DNA of 64,000 bases from contig CAZZBZ010000003.1 in assembly GCA_964653025.1 (NCBI GenBank), positions 1 through 64,000 of the forward strand, given 5' to 3'. Both the position numbers and the translations under genes were made by a program. Each line of letters starts with the position of its first letter. The first letter of the stretch is position 1. This DNA is from JABWAM01 sp964653025. Its GTDB lineage: Bacteria > Verrucomicrobiota > Verrucomicrobiia > JABWAM01. Below, piece by piece: positions 42,896-50,650 of the stretch. The notes under the pieces were generated by a model. It saw only the letters and a list, made by a program, of their open reading frames with translations. It was not told the origin of the DNA and made no database searches.

Positions 42896-44356
42896 TCAGG
42901 GCCGTGGCATTCCCTGCCCCTCGAACTTTGCCCCGAATCCGAGGGTGCGGGTTGAATCGAGGAGGAGAGCGGCGATGCGGGCCGAGCGCTCGGCGTCGCG
43001 CGGGCGACGCAGGAGGGTAGAGTTCCGCCCGAGGAGGGCCGCGGCGACGCCCGTGGCGGCCGGGCAGGCCATCGAGGTGCCGCTCATTGCTGCGTAGCCG
43101 CCAGGGTAGGTCGAGACGATCCCCACGCCGGGGGCCGTAAGATCCGTCTCGATGCCAACGTTCGAGAAGGCCGCGATGAAGTTCTTCCGGTCGGTGCCTC
43201 GCGGAGGGGCGATGTCGAGTGTTTCCACCGAATCTTCGGGGAAGGTTCCTTCGCGGCCCATGGCCGAGACGGCGAGGGAGAGGGAGTCGGACGCGGGGAA
43301 ACTCACGGGAGAACGGTTTTCGTTTCCCGCGGCGGCGAGAACAAGGGTCCCGTGACGGCGGGCATGCTCGATTGCCGCGCGGATCACGGGGTCGGGCGCC
43401 CCGCCCCCGAGACTCAAGTTGACGAGGTCGCAGCGGTCGTGGGCAGCTCCATCGAGCGCCTTGGCAATCGAGTAGTTCGAGGCTTCCCCGCTTCCTTTTG
43501 GAAAGACGCGGTAGCTCCGGAGTTCCGCCGCGGGGGCGAGGCCCCGGCACCCCTTCGGAGGCGTGCCGCACCCCGCGATAATTCCGGCCACGTGAGTTCC
43601 ATGGCCCTCGCCATTGTCCCCGAAGTCATCAGGTTTCTCGCCAAAAACCGTATTGCGGCCCCCTGTAACGTGGAGGTCCGTGTGCTTGCGGTCCACGCCG
43701 GTGTCCACGACGGCGACGCGCACCCCTTTGCCGTCGTTCGCATTCGCGGCGCCGTAGAAGTGCTGGAGAGCGCCTGGCCAGGAGGGGTCCGCGGGGCGGA
43801 GGCGGATTTCACCGAGAGAATCGAGAGGGGCGTTTCGGCGGAGAGCGCCCCAGAACGCGGACTTCGGATAGACGAGCACCTGCTCGGCGCGGGAGATCGA
43901 GGAAGGGAGGGAGAATCGTGCCATGCCACTGGCATCGGTGACCGCATCCACGCCGACACGCGCCTTTGTGTTGGTCAGGATGACCACCAGTGCGTCGCGG
44001 ACGGGAGTGCCGGTGGGTGCGTCCACGACACGAATCGTCCAGCGGCGGAGGCGTTCGGCTGATCGAACCATGGGACGGAGTGCGGGGCGAACTCGTGGGG
44101 CGAGGGCGGGACGGAAGAAGCAGAGCGGCTCTATCCTCAAGCCGGGGCAGCATGCACGGAGGGCCGGGGCGTGGTCGGGACGGAAGGAGACGAGCTTCGG
44201 GCCGTCCTCGGAGATCGAGTCGAGGAGGGTGACTTTTGGGAAGCGTGCAAGGAAGCGTGGGCGGCGTGAGAAAAGCTCGCGGAGGCCCAAGGTGAGCGAG
44301 ACTTCGGCGGCGCGAAAGCCGCTCGGGGGCATGAGGACGAAGCGGGCGGCGTTCAT
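42896..44356 (-). CDS. Subtilisin-like (S8) serine protease without a signal peptide
   Basis: 486-residue protease. The catalytic triad is intact: Asp218 in VAVVDTGVD, His252 in GHGTHVAGIIAG, and Ser428 in GTSMACPAATG, with the oxyanion Asn345 in AAAGNENRSP. The first 100 residues resemble no known propeptide and carry no signal sequence or lipobox. Residues about 105-190 look like a carboxypeptidase-regulatory or Ig-like beta domain (IRVVDAPTGTPVRDALVVI). This points to a cytoplasmic protease or one secreted by another route. The C-terminus ends soon after the catalytic domain. Confidence 0.88.
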   Translation of the reverse strand: MNAARFVLMPPSGFRAAEVSLTLGLRELFSRRPRFLARFPKVTLLDSISEDGPKLVSFRPDHAPALRACCPGLRIEPLCFFRPALAPRVRPALRPMVRSAERLRRWTIRVVDAPTGTPVRDALVVILTNTKARVGVDAVTDASGMARFSLPSSISRAEQVLVYPKSAFWGALRRNAPLDSLGEIRLRPADPSWPGALQHFYGAANANDGKGVRVAVVDTGVDRKHTDLHVTGGRNTVFGEKPDDFGDNGEGHGTHVAGIIAGCGTPPKGCRGLAPAAELRSYRVFPKGSGEASNYSIAKALDGAAHDRCDLVNLSLGGGAPDPVIRAAIEHARRHGTLVLAAAGNENRSPVSFPASDSLSLAVSAMGREGTFPEDSVETLDIAPPRGTDRKNFIAAFSNVGIETDLTAPGVGIVSTYPGGYAAMSGTSMACPAATGVAAALLGRNSTLLRRPRDAERSARIAALLLDSTRTLGFGAKFEGQGMPRP

Positions 44357-44642
44357 GGGCCTGAGTCAAGGGTAGACGGTAGGCGTGAACGCGGGCGAGT
44401 CGGAAAATGAATAGGGAAGCAGATGGGATGTGCCGATGTGTCGACCAGAACGTTGCGAGGGTTGTTCCACCAGATCGGCGCGAGCCGCGCCTCCCACAAA
44501 GACCACTTCTCTTCGTCTGTGGGAGGCACGGCTCGCGCCGAATGTCCTTCCAAACAACAACAATTTTGTCACGGCACGCCACCCCCGCCTCACTTCCGTG
44601 TTTCGAGTTGTTCGCAGGAGAGCGCGTTGGCATCGTATCGGG
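44357..44642. other. Divergent intergenic region with hairpin pair
   Basis: 286 bases between the divergent subtilase and NrnA-like genes. Apart from the hairpin pair at 44476-44540 (separate entry) no gene is visible; promoters for both neighbours should be here, but no hexamers can be named with confidence. Confidence 0.5.
44476..44540. repeat. GGAG-type paired hairpin repeat (GGCGCGAGCC stems)
   Basis: Two units in opposite orientation: GGCGCGAGCCGCGCCTCCCA on the plus strand from 44477 and its diverged counterpart, GGCGCGAGCCGTGCCTCCCA, on the minus strand ending at 44540. Both have the GGAG-type foot (TGGGAGG) and a short stem GGC...GCC; one stem base has changed. The layout is the same as the pair at 8191-8254, but the stem sequence is different. 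Confidence 0.8.
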
Positions 44643-45629
44643 ATGCCTGCTACCCGCTTGCCACAGGGATTTGCCCGGGATTTCCGCATGATTGTGGATC
44701 GGGGGAGCCGCTTCATCGTGGCGAGCCATCTGCGCCCCGACGGGGACGCCTATGGGTCCACCCTGGCACTCGCGCTCGCGCTCCAGCGGGCGGGGAAGGA
44801 GGTCGTGGCGTGGAACCCCGACGGGATGTCGGAGCGGTTCTCATGGTTACCGGGTGCCGCGGCGATGAAGGGCCCCGAGCTTTCCAAGGGCCCGTGGGAC
44901 GCACGGATCGTGGTGGACACCGCGAGCCCGGAGCGGGTGGGTGGTCTTTCCCTCGCTCCCGACCAGGCTTCGCCGATCATCAACGTGGACCACCACGGGA
45001 GCAACCCGCGCTTCGGGGACCTCGTCTGGGTGGATGGGACGCGTGCGTCATGCGGGGAGATGATCCTCGATCTCATCCGCGAGATAGGGTTGCCGCTCGA
45101 CCGGGAGGTGGCCTCCTGCCTCTTCGTGGCGATCAGCACGGACACGGGGTCGTTCCGATACTCGAACACGCGCCCGGCCACGCTGCGGGCGGCCGCAGAG
45201 TTGCTGGAGACGGGAGTGGACCTCGCCGAGCTTTCGCGGATGACGTGGGAGAACGAGCCATCGCGTCGCCTCGCTTTCGTGCGCGAGGTCCTCCAGACCG
45301 TGCGGTTCGAGGAAGAAGGAAAGGTGGGCCTGCTCTGGATCAAGCCCGAGGCGTATACACGTTCGGGGGCGCTCCCCGAGGATACGGAGGGGCTCATTGA
45401 CCTTGTTCGCGGGGTGCAGGGGGTGCGTGTGGCGCTGGTCTTCGAGGAGGTCCCAAAGGAGGGGGTGGTCCGCGTGAGCTTTCGCTCGAAGGATCCTCGC
45501 GTGGATGTAGCGAAGATCGCGCTCCAACTTGGAGGCGGTGGGCATGCAGCCGCTTCGGGGGCGCGAGTTTCCGGGAAGGCCGCCGAGGTGGAGCTCGCCG
45601 TCCTTGCCGCGGTAAAAGCGGCCCTTTGA
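44643..45629 (+). CDS. DHH-family phosphoesterase (NrnA-like oligoribonuclease/pAp phosphatase)
   Basis: 328-residue enzyme that degrades short RNA and dephosphorylates 3'-phosphoadenosine 5'-phosphate. FIVASHLRPDGDAYGSTLAL is the first DHH motif, VVDTASPER and NVDHHGSNPRFGD follow, and the C-terminal DHHA1 motif is LGGGGHAAASG. ATG 44643 is favoured over 44688 because the helix before the first strand (QGFARDFRMIVDRGSRF) is family-like. An initiator tRNA gene follows 79 bases downstream. Confidence 0.9.
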   Translation: MPATRLPQGFARDFRMIVDRGSRFIVASHLRPDGDAYGSTLALALALQRAGKEVVAWNPDGMSERFSWLPGAAAMKGPELSKGPWDARIVVDTASPERVGGLSLAPDQASPIINVDHHGSNPRFGDLVWVDGTRASCGEMILDLIREIGLPLDREVASCLFVAISTDTGSFRYSNTRPATLRAAAELLETGVDLAELSRMTWENEPSRRLAFVREVLQTVRFEEEGKVGLLWIKPEAYTRSGALPEDTEGLIDLVRGVQGVRVALVFEEVPKEGVVRVSFRSKDPRVDVAKIALQLGGGGHAAASGARVSGKAAEVELAVLAAVKAAL

Positions 45630-45673
45630 GCCGCGCAATCCTTGGGAATTCTTTCAAATCAAGTCGATGGGCA

Positions 45674-45703
45674 TTGACGCTCCGTCGGATCCCGTGCTAA
45701 AGA
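45674..45703 (+). promoter_or_regulatory. Possible promoter of the initiator tRNA
   Basis: TTGACG at 45674-45679 and TAAAGA at 45698-45703, separated by 18 bases, with TGC just before the -10 box (extended -10 type). The -10 box ends only 5 bases before the mature tRNA 5' end, so if it is used, little or no leader would be transcribed. A moderate match only. Confidence 0.35.
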
Positions 45704-45708
45704 AAACG

Positions 45709-45785
<77 letters not shown>

Positions 45786-45793
45786 TTTCGAGG

Positions 45794-45823
45794 AGGCCGG
45801 GGCCAAAAGCCCCGGCCTTTTCT
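45794..45823 (+). terminator. Rho-independent terminator after the initiator tRNA
   Basis: A 10-bp stem AGGCCGGGGC / GCCCCGGCCT with a five-base CAAAA loop, followed by TTTTC, lies eight bases downstream of the CCA end. It is a textbook terminator for the tRNA transcript. Confidence 0.9.
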
Positions 45824-45866
45824 CTTTGAAGGTGTCGGGGTGAAGTCTTCCGTCTCTGCTTCGAGT

Positions 45867-45929
45867 GGAGGGCCACGTTTCGTCGTGGCCGTCTGCCGCG
45901 ATCGAGGGCACGACGAAGCGTGCCCCTCC
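45867..45929. repeat. GGAG-type paired hairpin repeat downstream of the tRNA
   Basis: Left unit GGAGGGCCACG...CGTGGCC (45867-45890), right unit GGGCACG...CGTGCCCCTCC (45906-45929) in opposite orientation. The stems differ (GGCCACG against GGGCACG) but each remains self-complementary. Same family as 8191-8254. Confidence 0.82.
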
Positions 45930-45965
45930 GCTTTCGGAGAGTGCGCGACATTTTTGTTGGTGTTC

Positions 45966-46021
45966 CCCGCCGTGGGGACACGGCGAGCTACCCCGGCAGC
46001 CCGTGCTGTCCCCAGCACGGG
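45966..46021. repeat. GTAG-type REP pair downstream of the tRNA
   Basis: Same two hairpin types as at 17716-17789 but in swapped order, as expected if the whole pair is inverted: CCCGCCGT...ACGGCG with tail AGCTACC (45966-45992), then GGCAG head plus CCCGTGCT...AGCACGGG (45995-46021). The second unit has GCAG in place of GTAG. Confidence 0.8.
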
Positions 46022-46073
46022 AAAGACAGTCCCAGAGTACCAACATTCTCGTCGCATCCACTTTCATAGAGAT

Positions 46074-46122
46074 AAGCATTCATGCTTGCATCCCATTAAA
46101 AGATGATTTAAAAGATATCTAT
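46074..46122 (+). promoter_or_regulatory. A/T-rich promoter region with palindrome, toxin-antitoxin operon
   Basis: AAGCATTCATGCTT (46074-46087) is a near-perfect palindrome that could be an operator for the antitoxin. TTGCAT (46086-46091) and TAAAAG (46109-46114) are spaced by 17 bases and could be a weak promoter. Autoregulation is usual in such operons, but here it is inference. Confidence 0.35.
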
Positions 46123-46416
46123 ATGAACCTCATTGCCATCAAGGACCTCAAGCAGCCACGGAGGCTCAAGGAGCGGCTCTATGCGGAAAAGGAGCTTCTT
46201 CTCACGAGCGACGGACGCCCGGTGGCCGTCCTCCTCCATGTCGAGGCCTCCGAGAACCCCGAGGGGATGCTCCTGGCGGTGCGCGACGCACGGAGCCGTC
46301 TTGCCCTGAGCCGGGTCCGCGAAGCGGCGCACCGGAGCGGGGCGGCGAAGATGTCCCTCGCCGAGATCGAACGTGAAATTGCCGCCGTCCGGGCCGTGCG
46401 GCGGGACCGTCCATGA
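46123..46416 (+). CDS. Antitoxin, Phd/YefM-like
   Basis: 97-residue antitoxin candidate. IAIKDLKQPRRLKERLYAEKELLLTSDGRPVAVLLHVEA has the strand-helix pattern and the GRPVAVL segment of Phd/YefM-like DNA-binding antitoxins; the C-terminal part is a charged helix (SRVREAAHRSGAAKMSLAEIEREI) that would block the toxin. It overlaps the PIN toxin gene by four bases (ATGA). It directly follows an A/T-rich region unlike the rest of the genome. Confidence 0.78.
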   Translation: MNLIAIKDLKQPRRLKERLYAEKELLLTSDGRPVAVLLHVEASENPEGMLLAVRDARSRLALSRVREAAHRSGAAKMSLAEIEREIAAVRAVRRDRP

Positions 46417-46835
46417 TTCGGGCGGTGGTGGACACGAACGTCCTCGTCAGCGGCTTTCTCTCACCCTTTGGACCGCCGGGGCGGATCGTCGAGTGGCTGC
46501 GTGCGGGGGAGGTCCATGCGGTGTTCGATGACCGGATTGCGGCGGAATACGCAGACGTCCTTGCGCGGCCTGCGTTTCGTTTGCCGCCGGCAGAGGTCGA
46601 AATCGTACTGCAAGCGATCCGTGCGCACGGGTTCTGCGTGACGGTTCCTCCGTGGGCATCAGTGACCGTCAAACTTCCGGATCCCCATGACGCCCCCTTC
46701 CTGGACTGCGCCCGGGCAGAGGGCGTGCCGCTCGTCACGGGAAACCTGCGGCACTTCCCGAAAACCGTCGCTCACGGAGTGGAGGTCCTGAGCCCGTCGG
46801 AGTTCATCCGATGGCATGGAGTCGCCCAAACTTGA
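46413..46835 (+). CDS. PIN-domain toxin
   Basis: 140-residue ribonuclease toxin of the PIN fold (COG1569 type). Acidic metal-binding residues are in AVVDTNVLVSGFLSPFG (D7), DDRIAAEYADVLARP (E), PDPHDAPFLDCA (D) and the VTGNLRHFP end motif. It is paired with the antitoxin upstream with a 4-base overlap. Targets in the family are tRNAs or rRNA; the initiator tRNA gene 700 bases upstream is not evidence of a target. Convergent with transketolase, 15 bases apart. Confidence 0.87.
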   Translation: MIRAVVDTNVLVSGFLSPFGPPGRIVEWLRAGEVHAVFDDRIAAEYADVLARPAFRLPPAEVEIVLQAIRAHGFCVTVPPWASVTVKLPDPHDAPFLDCARAEGVPLVTGNLRHFPKTVAHGVEVLSPSEFIRWHGVAQT

Positions 46836-46850
46836 CTATTTCGTTCCGTC

Positions 46851-48869
46851 TCAGCGCATCCAGGCCTTCACCTTCGCGACCACGTTTTCGGGGGTGAAGC
46901 CGAACTCTTTTGCGAGAACCGGGTAGGGGCCACTCGCACCGTAGCGGTCCATCCCGAGGAAGAGGCCATAGGCGCCGAGATAGCGTTCCCAGCCCATGCG
47001 CACGCCGGCCTCAATCGCCGCGCGCGGGAGTTTTCCGAGGACCTGCTCGCGGTACGCGGCGGGCTGCTTTTCGAAAAGCTCCCAACTCGGGAGGTTCACC
47101 ACACGAGCGGGGATCCCCTCGGCCTTCAGAGTTTCCGCAGCGGCCAGCGCCACCGCGACCTCGGAGCCCGTGGCGAGGAGCGTGAGCTTCGCGCCGGGTT
47201 CCTCGCGAAGGACGTAGCCGCCCTTGAGCAGGTTCTCGGGAGCGGGGTACTTCGTGCGGTCAAGGACGGGCAGGTTCTGGCGGGTGAGCAGAAGCGCGGT
47301 CGGGCCCTGCGTGTTCTGGAGCGCGGCGATCCACGCCCAACCGGTCTCGCTCGGGTCCGCGGGGCGGATCACCGTCACGTTCGGCATCACGCGCAACGAG
47401 GCGGCCTGCTCGACCGGCTCGTGCGTGGGCCCGTCCTCGCCGACGAAGATGGAGTCGTGGGTGAAGACGTAGATCGCCGGCAGGTGGCTCAGGGCGGCCA
47501 TACGGATCGCGGGTCGCATGTAGTCGGCGAAGACGAAGAAGGTGGATCCGAAGGGAATCAGCCCGCCATGGCAGACCATCCCGTTGAGGATCGCACCCAT
47601 CGCGTGCTCGCGGATCCCAAAGTGAAAGTTCCGGGCGGCGCGATTCTGTTTCGAGAAGGAGCCGTACTCCTTGATGTAGGTCTTCGTGGAGGGATGCAGG
47701 TCGGCCGAGCCCCCGACGAGGGAGGGGATCGCTGCCATGAGGGCCTTGAGCACCTCGCCACCGGTGTTTCGGGTTGCGGCGGGCTTGGCGGGGTCGATTT
47801 TCGGGAGCTTCGAGGCGAGGTCGGCGGGGAGGATGCGATTCCATCCAGCATCCCAGCGTGCGGCGCGGGCGGGGTCGGTGGCCTTCCATGCGTCGAAGTT
47901 GGCCTTCCACGCGGCCTCGGCTTCGGCGCCACGGCGCTTGACCTCGGCGAAACGTTCACGCACGGCCTCGGGGACGAGAAACTGGGCGTCCTCGGGCCAG
48001 CCGAGGTTCTTCTTGGTGGCTTTCACCTCCTCGGCGCCCAGCGGTTCGCCGTGGGCCGAGTGGGAGCCGGCCTTGTTCGGGCTGCCGAAGCCGATGGTCG
48101 TCGTGCCGACGATCACGCTCGGGCGGTCCTTCACCGCCTGGGCGGCCTCGATGGCGCGTGCGCAGGCCTCGCGGTCATGCCCGTCGATCTCCTGCACATG
48201 CCACCCGTAGGCGCGGTAGCGGGCGGGGACATCGTCGCTGTAAGCGAGCTCGGTGCGCCCCTCGATGGTGATGTGGTTGTAGTCGTAGAAATAGATCAGC
48301 TTGCCGAGACCGAGGTGGCCCGCGAGGGAGATTGCCTCGTTGGTCACGCCCTCCTGGTTGCAGCCGTCGCCAAGGATGGCCCACGTGGTATGGTTGACGA
48401 CCGGGTGCTCCGGGGTGTTGAAGGCGGCAGCAAGGTGCTCCTCGGCGATCGCCATGCCGACGGCGTTTGCCGCGCCCTGGCCGAGAGGGCCGGTGGTGGT
48501 CTCGATGCCGCGAGAGAGGTCGAACTCGGGATGCCCGGGCGTCTGGCTGCCCCACTGGCGGAACTTCTGGAGCTCCTCGAGGGGGAGGTTGTAGCCGCTA
48601 AGGTGGAGGAGGGCGTAGAGGAGCGTGCTCCCGTGGCCGGCGGAGAGAACGAAGCGGTCGCGGTTGGCCCAGCGTGGGTTGGCGGGGTTGTGCTTCAGGT
48701 AGCGGGTCCAGAGCACATAGGCGAAGTCCGCGCAGCCCATGGGGAGGCCGGGGTGCCCCGAGTTGGCCTTCTGGACCGCGTCGATCGCGAGGGTGCGAAT
48801 CGTGTTGACGCAGAGTTGGTCGAGGTCGCGCCCGGTGAGGCCCTTGCCGAAATTCGAATGGTCAGTCAT
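46851..48869 (-). CDS. tkt: Transketolase
   Basis: 672-residue thiamine-diphosphate enzyme of the pentose phosphate and Calvin pathways. Motifs: ANSGHPGLPMGCADFAYVLW, LSAGHGSTLLYALLHLSGY, ETTTGPLGQGAANAVGMAI, ILGDGCNQEGVTNEA (GDG...N Mg/TPP site), FGIREHAMGAILNGM and VFTHDSIFVGEDGPTHEP. The length is standard. A repeat element lies directly upstream (48926-49095), between transketolase and the divergent glutaredoxin. Confidence 0.96.
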   Translation of the reverse strand: MTDHSNFGKGLTGRDLDQLCVNTIRTLAIDAVQKANSGHPGLPMGCADFAYVLWTRYLKHNPANPRWANRDRFVLSAGHGSTLLYALLHLSGYNLPLEELQKFRQWGSQTPGHPEFDLSRGIETTTGPLGQGAANAVGMAIAEEHLAAAFNTPEHPVVNHTTWAILGDGCNQEGVTNEAISLAGHLGLGKLIYFYDYNHITIEGRTELAYSDDVPARYRAYGWHVQEIDGHDREACARAIEAAQAVKDRPSVIVGTTTIGFGSPNKAGSHSAHGEPLGAEEVKATKKNLGWPEDAQFLVPEAVRERFAEVKRRGAEAEAAWKANFDAWKATDPARAARWDAGWNRILPADLASKLPKIDPAKPAATRNTGGEVLKALMAAIPSLVGGSADLHPSTKTYIKEYGSFSKQNRAARNFHFGIREHAMGAILNGMVCHGGLIPFGSTFFVFADYMRPAIRMAALSHLPAIYVFTHDSIFVGEDGPTHEPVEQAASLRVMPNVTVIRPADPSETGWAWIAALQNTQGPTALLLTRQNLPVLDRTKYPAPENLLKGGYVLREEPGAKLTLLATGSEVAVALAAAETLKAEGIPARVVNLPSWELFEKQPAAYREQVLGKLPRAAIEAGVRMGWERYLGAYGLFLGMDRYGASGPYPVLAKEFGFTPENVVAKVKAWMR

Positions 48870-49170
48870 GGAAGCCCCATCAAATAGCGGTTTTGCTTAT
48901 GCGAGGCAAGCCGTCGGTTCAGAAGAGCCGCGGATGGAACACGGATGGCAGAGAGACAACGCCAGGTCCGCCACACGGACCTGGTATCCACTTCAGGGAC
49001 AAGACAGCAGGCTCCTGCCGTCGAGAATGAGCCGATTCCGTGTGGCGGAATCGGCAACATCCTCTATCCGTGAGCATCCGTGTTGATCCGTGGCTTTCTG
49101 TTCTGCATTTTTCATCGGACCACCTCCGTCCTTGCGGCAAATGCACGCATCGGCGAGAATTCGACCCAGA
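48870..49170. other. Divergent intergenic region filled by a repeat element
   Basis: 301 bases between tkt and the glutaredoxin gene. More than half is the CACGGATG element at 48926-49095. The rest shows no gene. A poor GAATT... stretch near 49155-49170 precedes the glutaredoxin start. Confidence 0.6.
48926..49095. repeat. CACGGATG element, copy 1 (170 bp)
   Basis: Terminal inverted repeats: AGCCGCGGATGGAACACGGA at the left and the complement of AGCCACGGATCAACACGGAT at the right. Inside lie two hairpins: GCCAGGTCCG-CCACA-CGGACCTGGT (48961-48985) and GCCGATTCCG-TGTGG-CGGAATCGGC (49031-49055). The second is the first in reverse orientation with changed but still paired stem bases. Other copies: 49709-49770 (half), 58039-58208 (inverted) and 63449-63616. 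Confidence 0.88.
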
Positions 49171-49443
49171 ATGAGCCTTCAAATCCTGAGGATCCCGAAA
49201 ACCATTGTTCTCTACTCGCGCCCGCTTTGCGGCTGGTGCCTTGAAGCCAAGGCATGGCTCGACACCCTCGGATGGAAGCATGAGATTCGTGATACGGGGG
49301 CCGATCCTGCGGCGCGCGAGCGCGCGCTCAAGGTCAGCGGTACCACCTACGTTCCCGTGATCGAGGTGGACGGGCTCGTGCTTGGGGACTTCGATACCGG
49401 CCAGCTCAAGGAGTTCCTGCGGAAGAACGGGTATCTTCGGTGA
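49171..49443 (+). CDS. Glutaredoxin-like thiol-disulfide protein
   Basis: 90-residue thioredoxin-fold protein with a CGWC active site (Cys20 and Cys23) in VLYSRPLCGWCLEAKAWL. The TTYVPVIEVDGLVLGDFDTGQLKEFL segment has the cis-proline (TYVPV) and the final GDFDT helix of glutaredoxins. It starts at ATG 49171; an upstream frame to 49090 runs through a repeat. Could serve ribonucleotide reductase or disulfide reduction. Confidence 0.9.
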   Translation: MSLQILRIPKTIVLYSRPLCGWCLEAKAWLDTLGWKHEIRDTGADPAARERALKVSGTTYVPVIEVDGLVLGDFDTGQLKEFLRKNGYLR

Positions 49444-49488
49444 GCAGTGAGCAGTAAGCGGGGAGGTTCTCCTGCAGCGCAGGTTTCC

Positions 49489-49515
49489 CGGAGGGCACGA
49501 CGAAGCGCCCCCTAT
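49489..49515 (+). repeat. Single GGAG-type hairpin unit (decayed)
   Basis: GGAGGGCACGACGAAGCGCCCC is a single unit of the family seen as pairs at 8191-8254 and 45867-45929; its stem is slightly damaged (GCGCCCC instead of GCGTGCCC). Confidence 0.7.
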
Positions 49516-49559
49516 CTCCTTCGAGAATAATCTGGGGAGCACACGCGGCTCGCATGTCG

Positions 49560-49583
49560 AAATCGGCGGCTCGCCGATTTTTT
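49560..49583 (+). terminator. Possible terminator after glutaredoxin
   Basis: AAATCGGCG-GCT-CGCCGATTT followed by TTT: a nine-pair stem, a three-base loop and a T run. It lies 117 bases after the glutaredoxin stop, a little far, with repeat DNA between. Confidence 0.55.
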
Positions 49584-49708
49584 CCTCGGAGACTGGCCGA
49601 AGGGCCGTTGGCCAGGACACGCGGGCCGCGTGTGATCCCCGCAGAAACACGCGTCGCGATATTCGTTACGCGAGGATCAGGGAGAATAACGGCGTCTTGC
49701 CATGAAGC

Positions 49709-49770
49709 ATGACAGGTCCGTGTAGCGGACCTGTCATTCTGTTTCTGCCATCCGTGTTTCATCCGTGGCT
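49709..49770. repeat. CACGGATG element, half copy
   Basis: Contains one hairpin, ATGACAGGTCCG-TGTAG-CGGACCTGTCAT (49709-49737), and the right terminal repeat ATCCGTGTTTCATCCGTGGC (ending about 49770). The left half is missing. Confidence 0.8.
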
Positions 49771-49814
49771 TTCCAGTGGAGTACGGGGACGGGCAGAAGA
49801 GGTACGGCGCATTC

Positions 49815-50591
49815 CTAGGGTGTAACGGGAGTGGTTTGGCGGAAGCCGTCCGTGGTCATGGTCTGGCGCTGGCGGAGATTCGTCACCCAGAAGATGCGGA
49901 CCTGGTATTCGAACTCCATCCTTCGCGGCATCCAGACCTTCCCCGCGTGGCGGAAGGTTTCGTAGTGGATCACGAGGCTGCGCAGGCTCACGAGGTCCAG
50001 CCAGACGAAAGGCATCGGTTTCACCAAGGAGCAGTCGGCCTGCACGATGGTGTTGAACTCGCGTTGAACAAGGAGGCGACCGCGGAGGCGGGTGAGGACC
50101 TTCTGCTGGGGGGTCCGGGCCTTCGCTCCCTCGACGGGGTCGAAATCGAGCCACCATACCGGTCCCTGATCGGATTCGCCCTCACCAGCGAGCGTGAAAT
50201 GGTAGAAGGGCATCAACTCCCGCATCTTCATGGTTTCCGAGACGCGGCGGGACTGCTCCGCTTCCTCGGGGGTCGCGTTTGTCTTGGAGCCGACGTCGAA
50301 ACCGACCTGGGCATTGTCCCCGCCTGGCGAAAGGCCGCCGACCGCGTAGCTCAGGTTGCCGGTCGGGCGGTAAACGGCGGAGGAGCTTTTCTCCGAAACG
50401 ACCTTGTGCTCGTCGTCGAGCTTTTGGGTGACAAAGTGCTGGGTGTACTCCCAGTGTTTTGCCTCCTCGAAGTTAATGTCCTCCTGGGCGACCACCTTCT
50501 CAATGATTTCAAGGGCGGTAGGGACCGCAGGAGAGGGGAGGGCGGCCGCGAGGAGCACGGTGAAGGCGGCGAGTGTTGGCCTTGTCAGCAT
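49815..50591 (-). CDS. Secreted protein of unknown function
   Basis: 258-residue exported protein with a signal peptide (MLTRPTLAAFTVLLAAALPS, cleavage around SPAVP). The mature part is a mixture of strands with TQHFVTQKLDDEHKVVSEKSS and MFFYHFTLAGEG-like segments (here MPFYHFTLAGEG) and ends with WMPRRMEFEYQVRIFWVTN. This pattern of long antiparallel strands recalls LolA/RseB-type outer-membrane lipoprotein-sorting folds, but I see no conclusive motif. ATG 50591 is chosen because it begins the signal peptide. Divergent from the aminotransferase gene, with 59 bases between. Confidence 0.6.
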   Translation of the reverse strand: MLTRPTLAAFTVLLAAALPSPAVPTALEIIEKVVAQEDINFEEAKHWEYTQHFVTQKLDDEHKVVSEKSSSAVYRPTGNLSYAVGGLSPGGDNAQVGFDVGSKTNATPEEAEQSRRVSETMKMRELMPFYHFTLAGEGESDQGPVWWLDFDPVEGAKARTPQQKVLTRLRGRLLVQREFNTIVQADCSLVKPMPFVWLDLVSLRSLVIHYETFRHAGKVWMPRRMEFEYQVRIFWVTNLRQRQTMTTDGFRQTTPVTP

Positions 50592-50650
50592 GGGGGAATG
50601 CTCTTTAGAGTGCGCGAAACCCAACCCCTCCACAAGCAGGAGAACTTCCC

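Larger units (their letters stand above)
45786..46122. other. Repeat-filled gap between tRNA and toxin-antitoxin pair
   Basis: 337 bases without a gene. From left to right it holds the tRNA terminator, a GGAG hairpin pair (45867-45929), a GTAG REP pair (45966-46021), then an A/T-rich stretch of about 60 bases directly in front of the antitoxin gene. Base composition changes sharply at about 46060. Confidence 0.75.
49444..49814. other. Repeat-rich gap after the glutaredoxin gene
   Basis: 371 bases without a gene. It contains a single GGAG hairpin unit (49489-49515), a terminator-like hairpin with T run (49560-49583), two perfect small palindromes in CTGGCC...GGCCAG and ACACGCGGGCCGCGTGT (about 49602-49633), and a half CACGGATG element (49709-49770). 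Confidence 0.75.
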
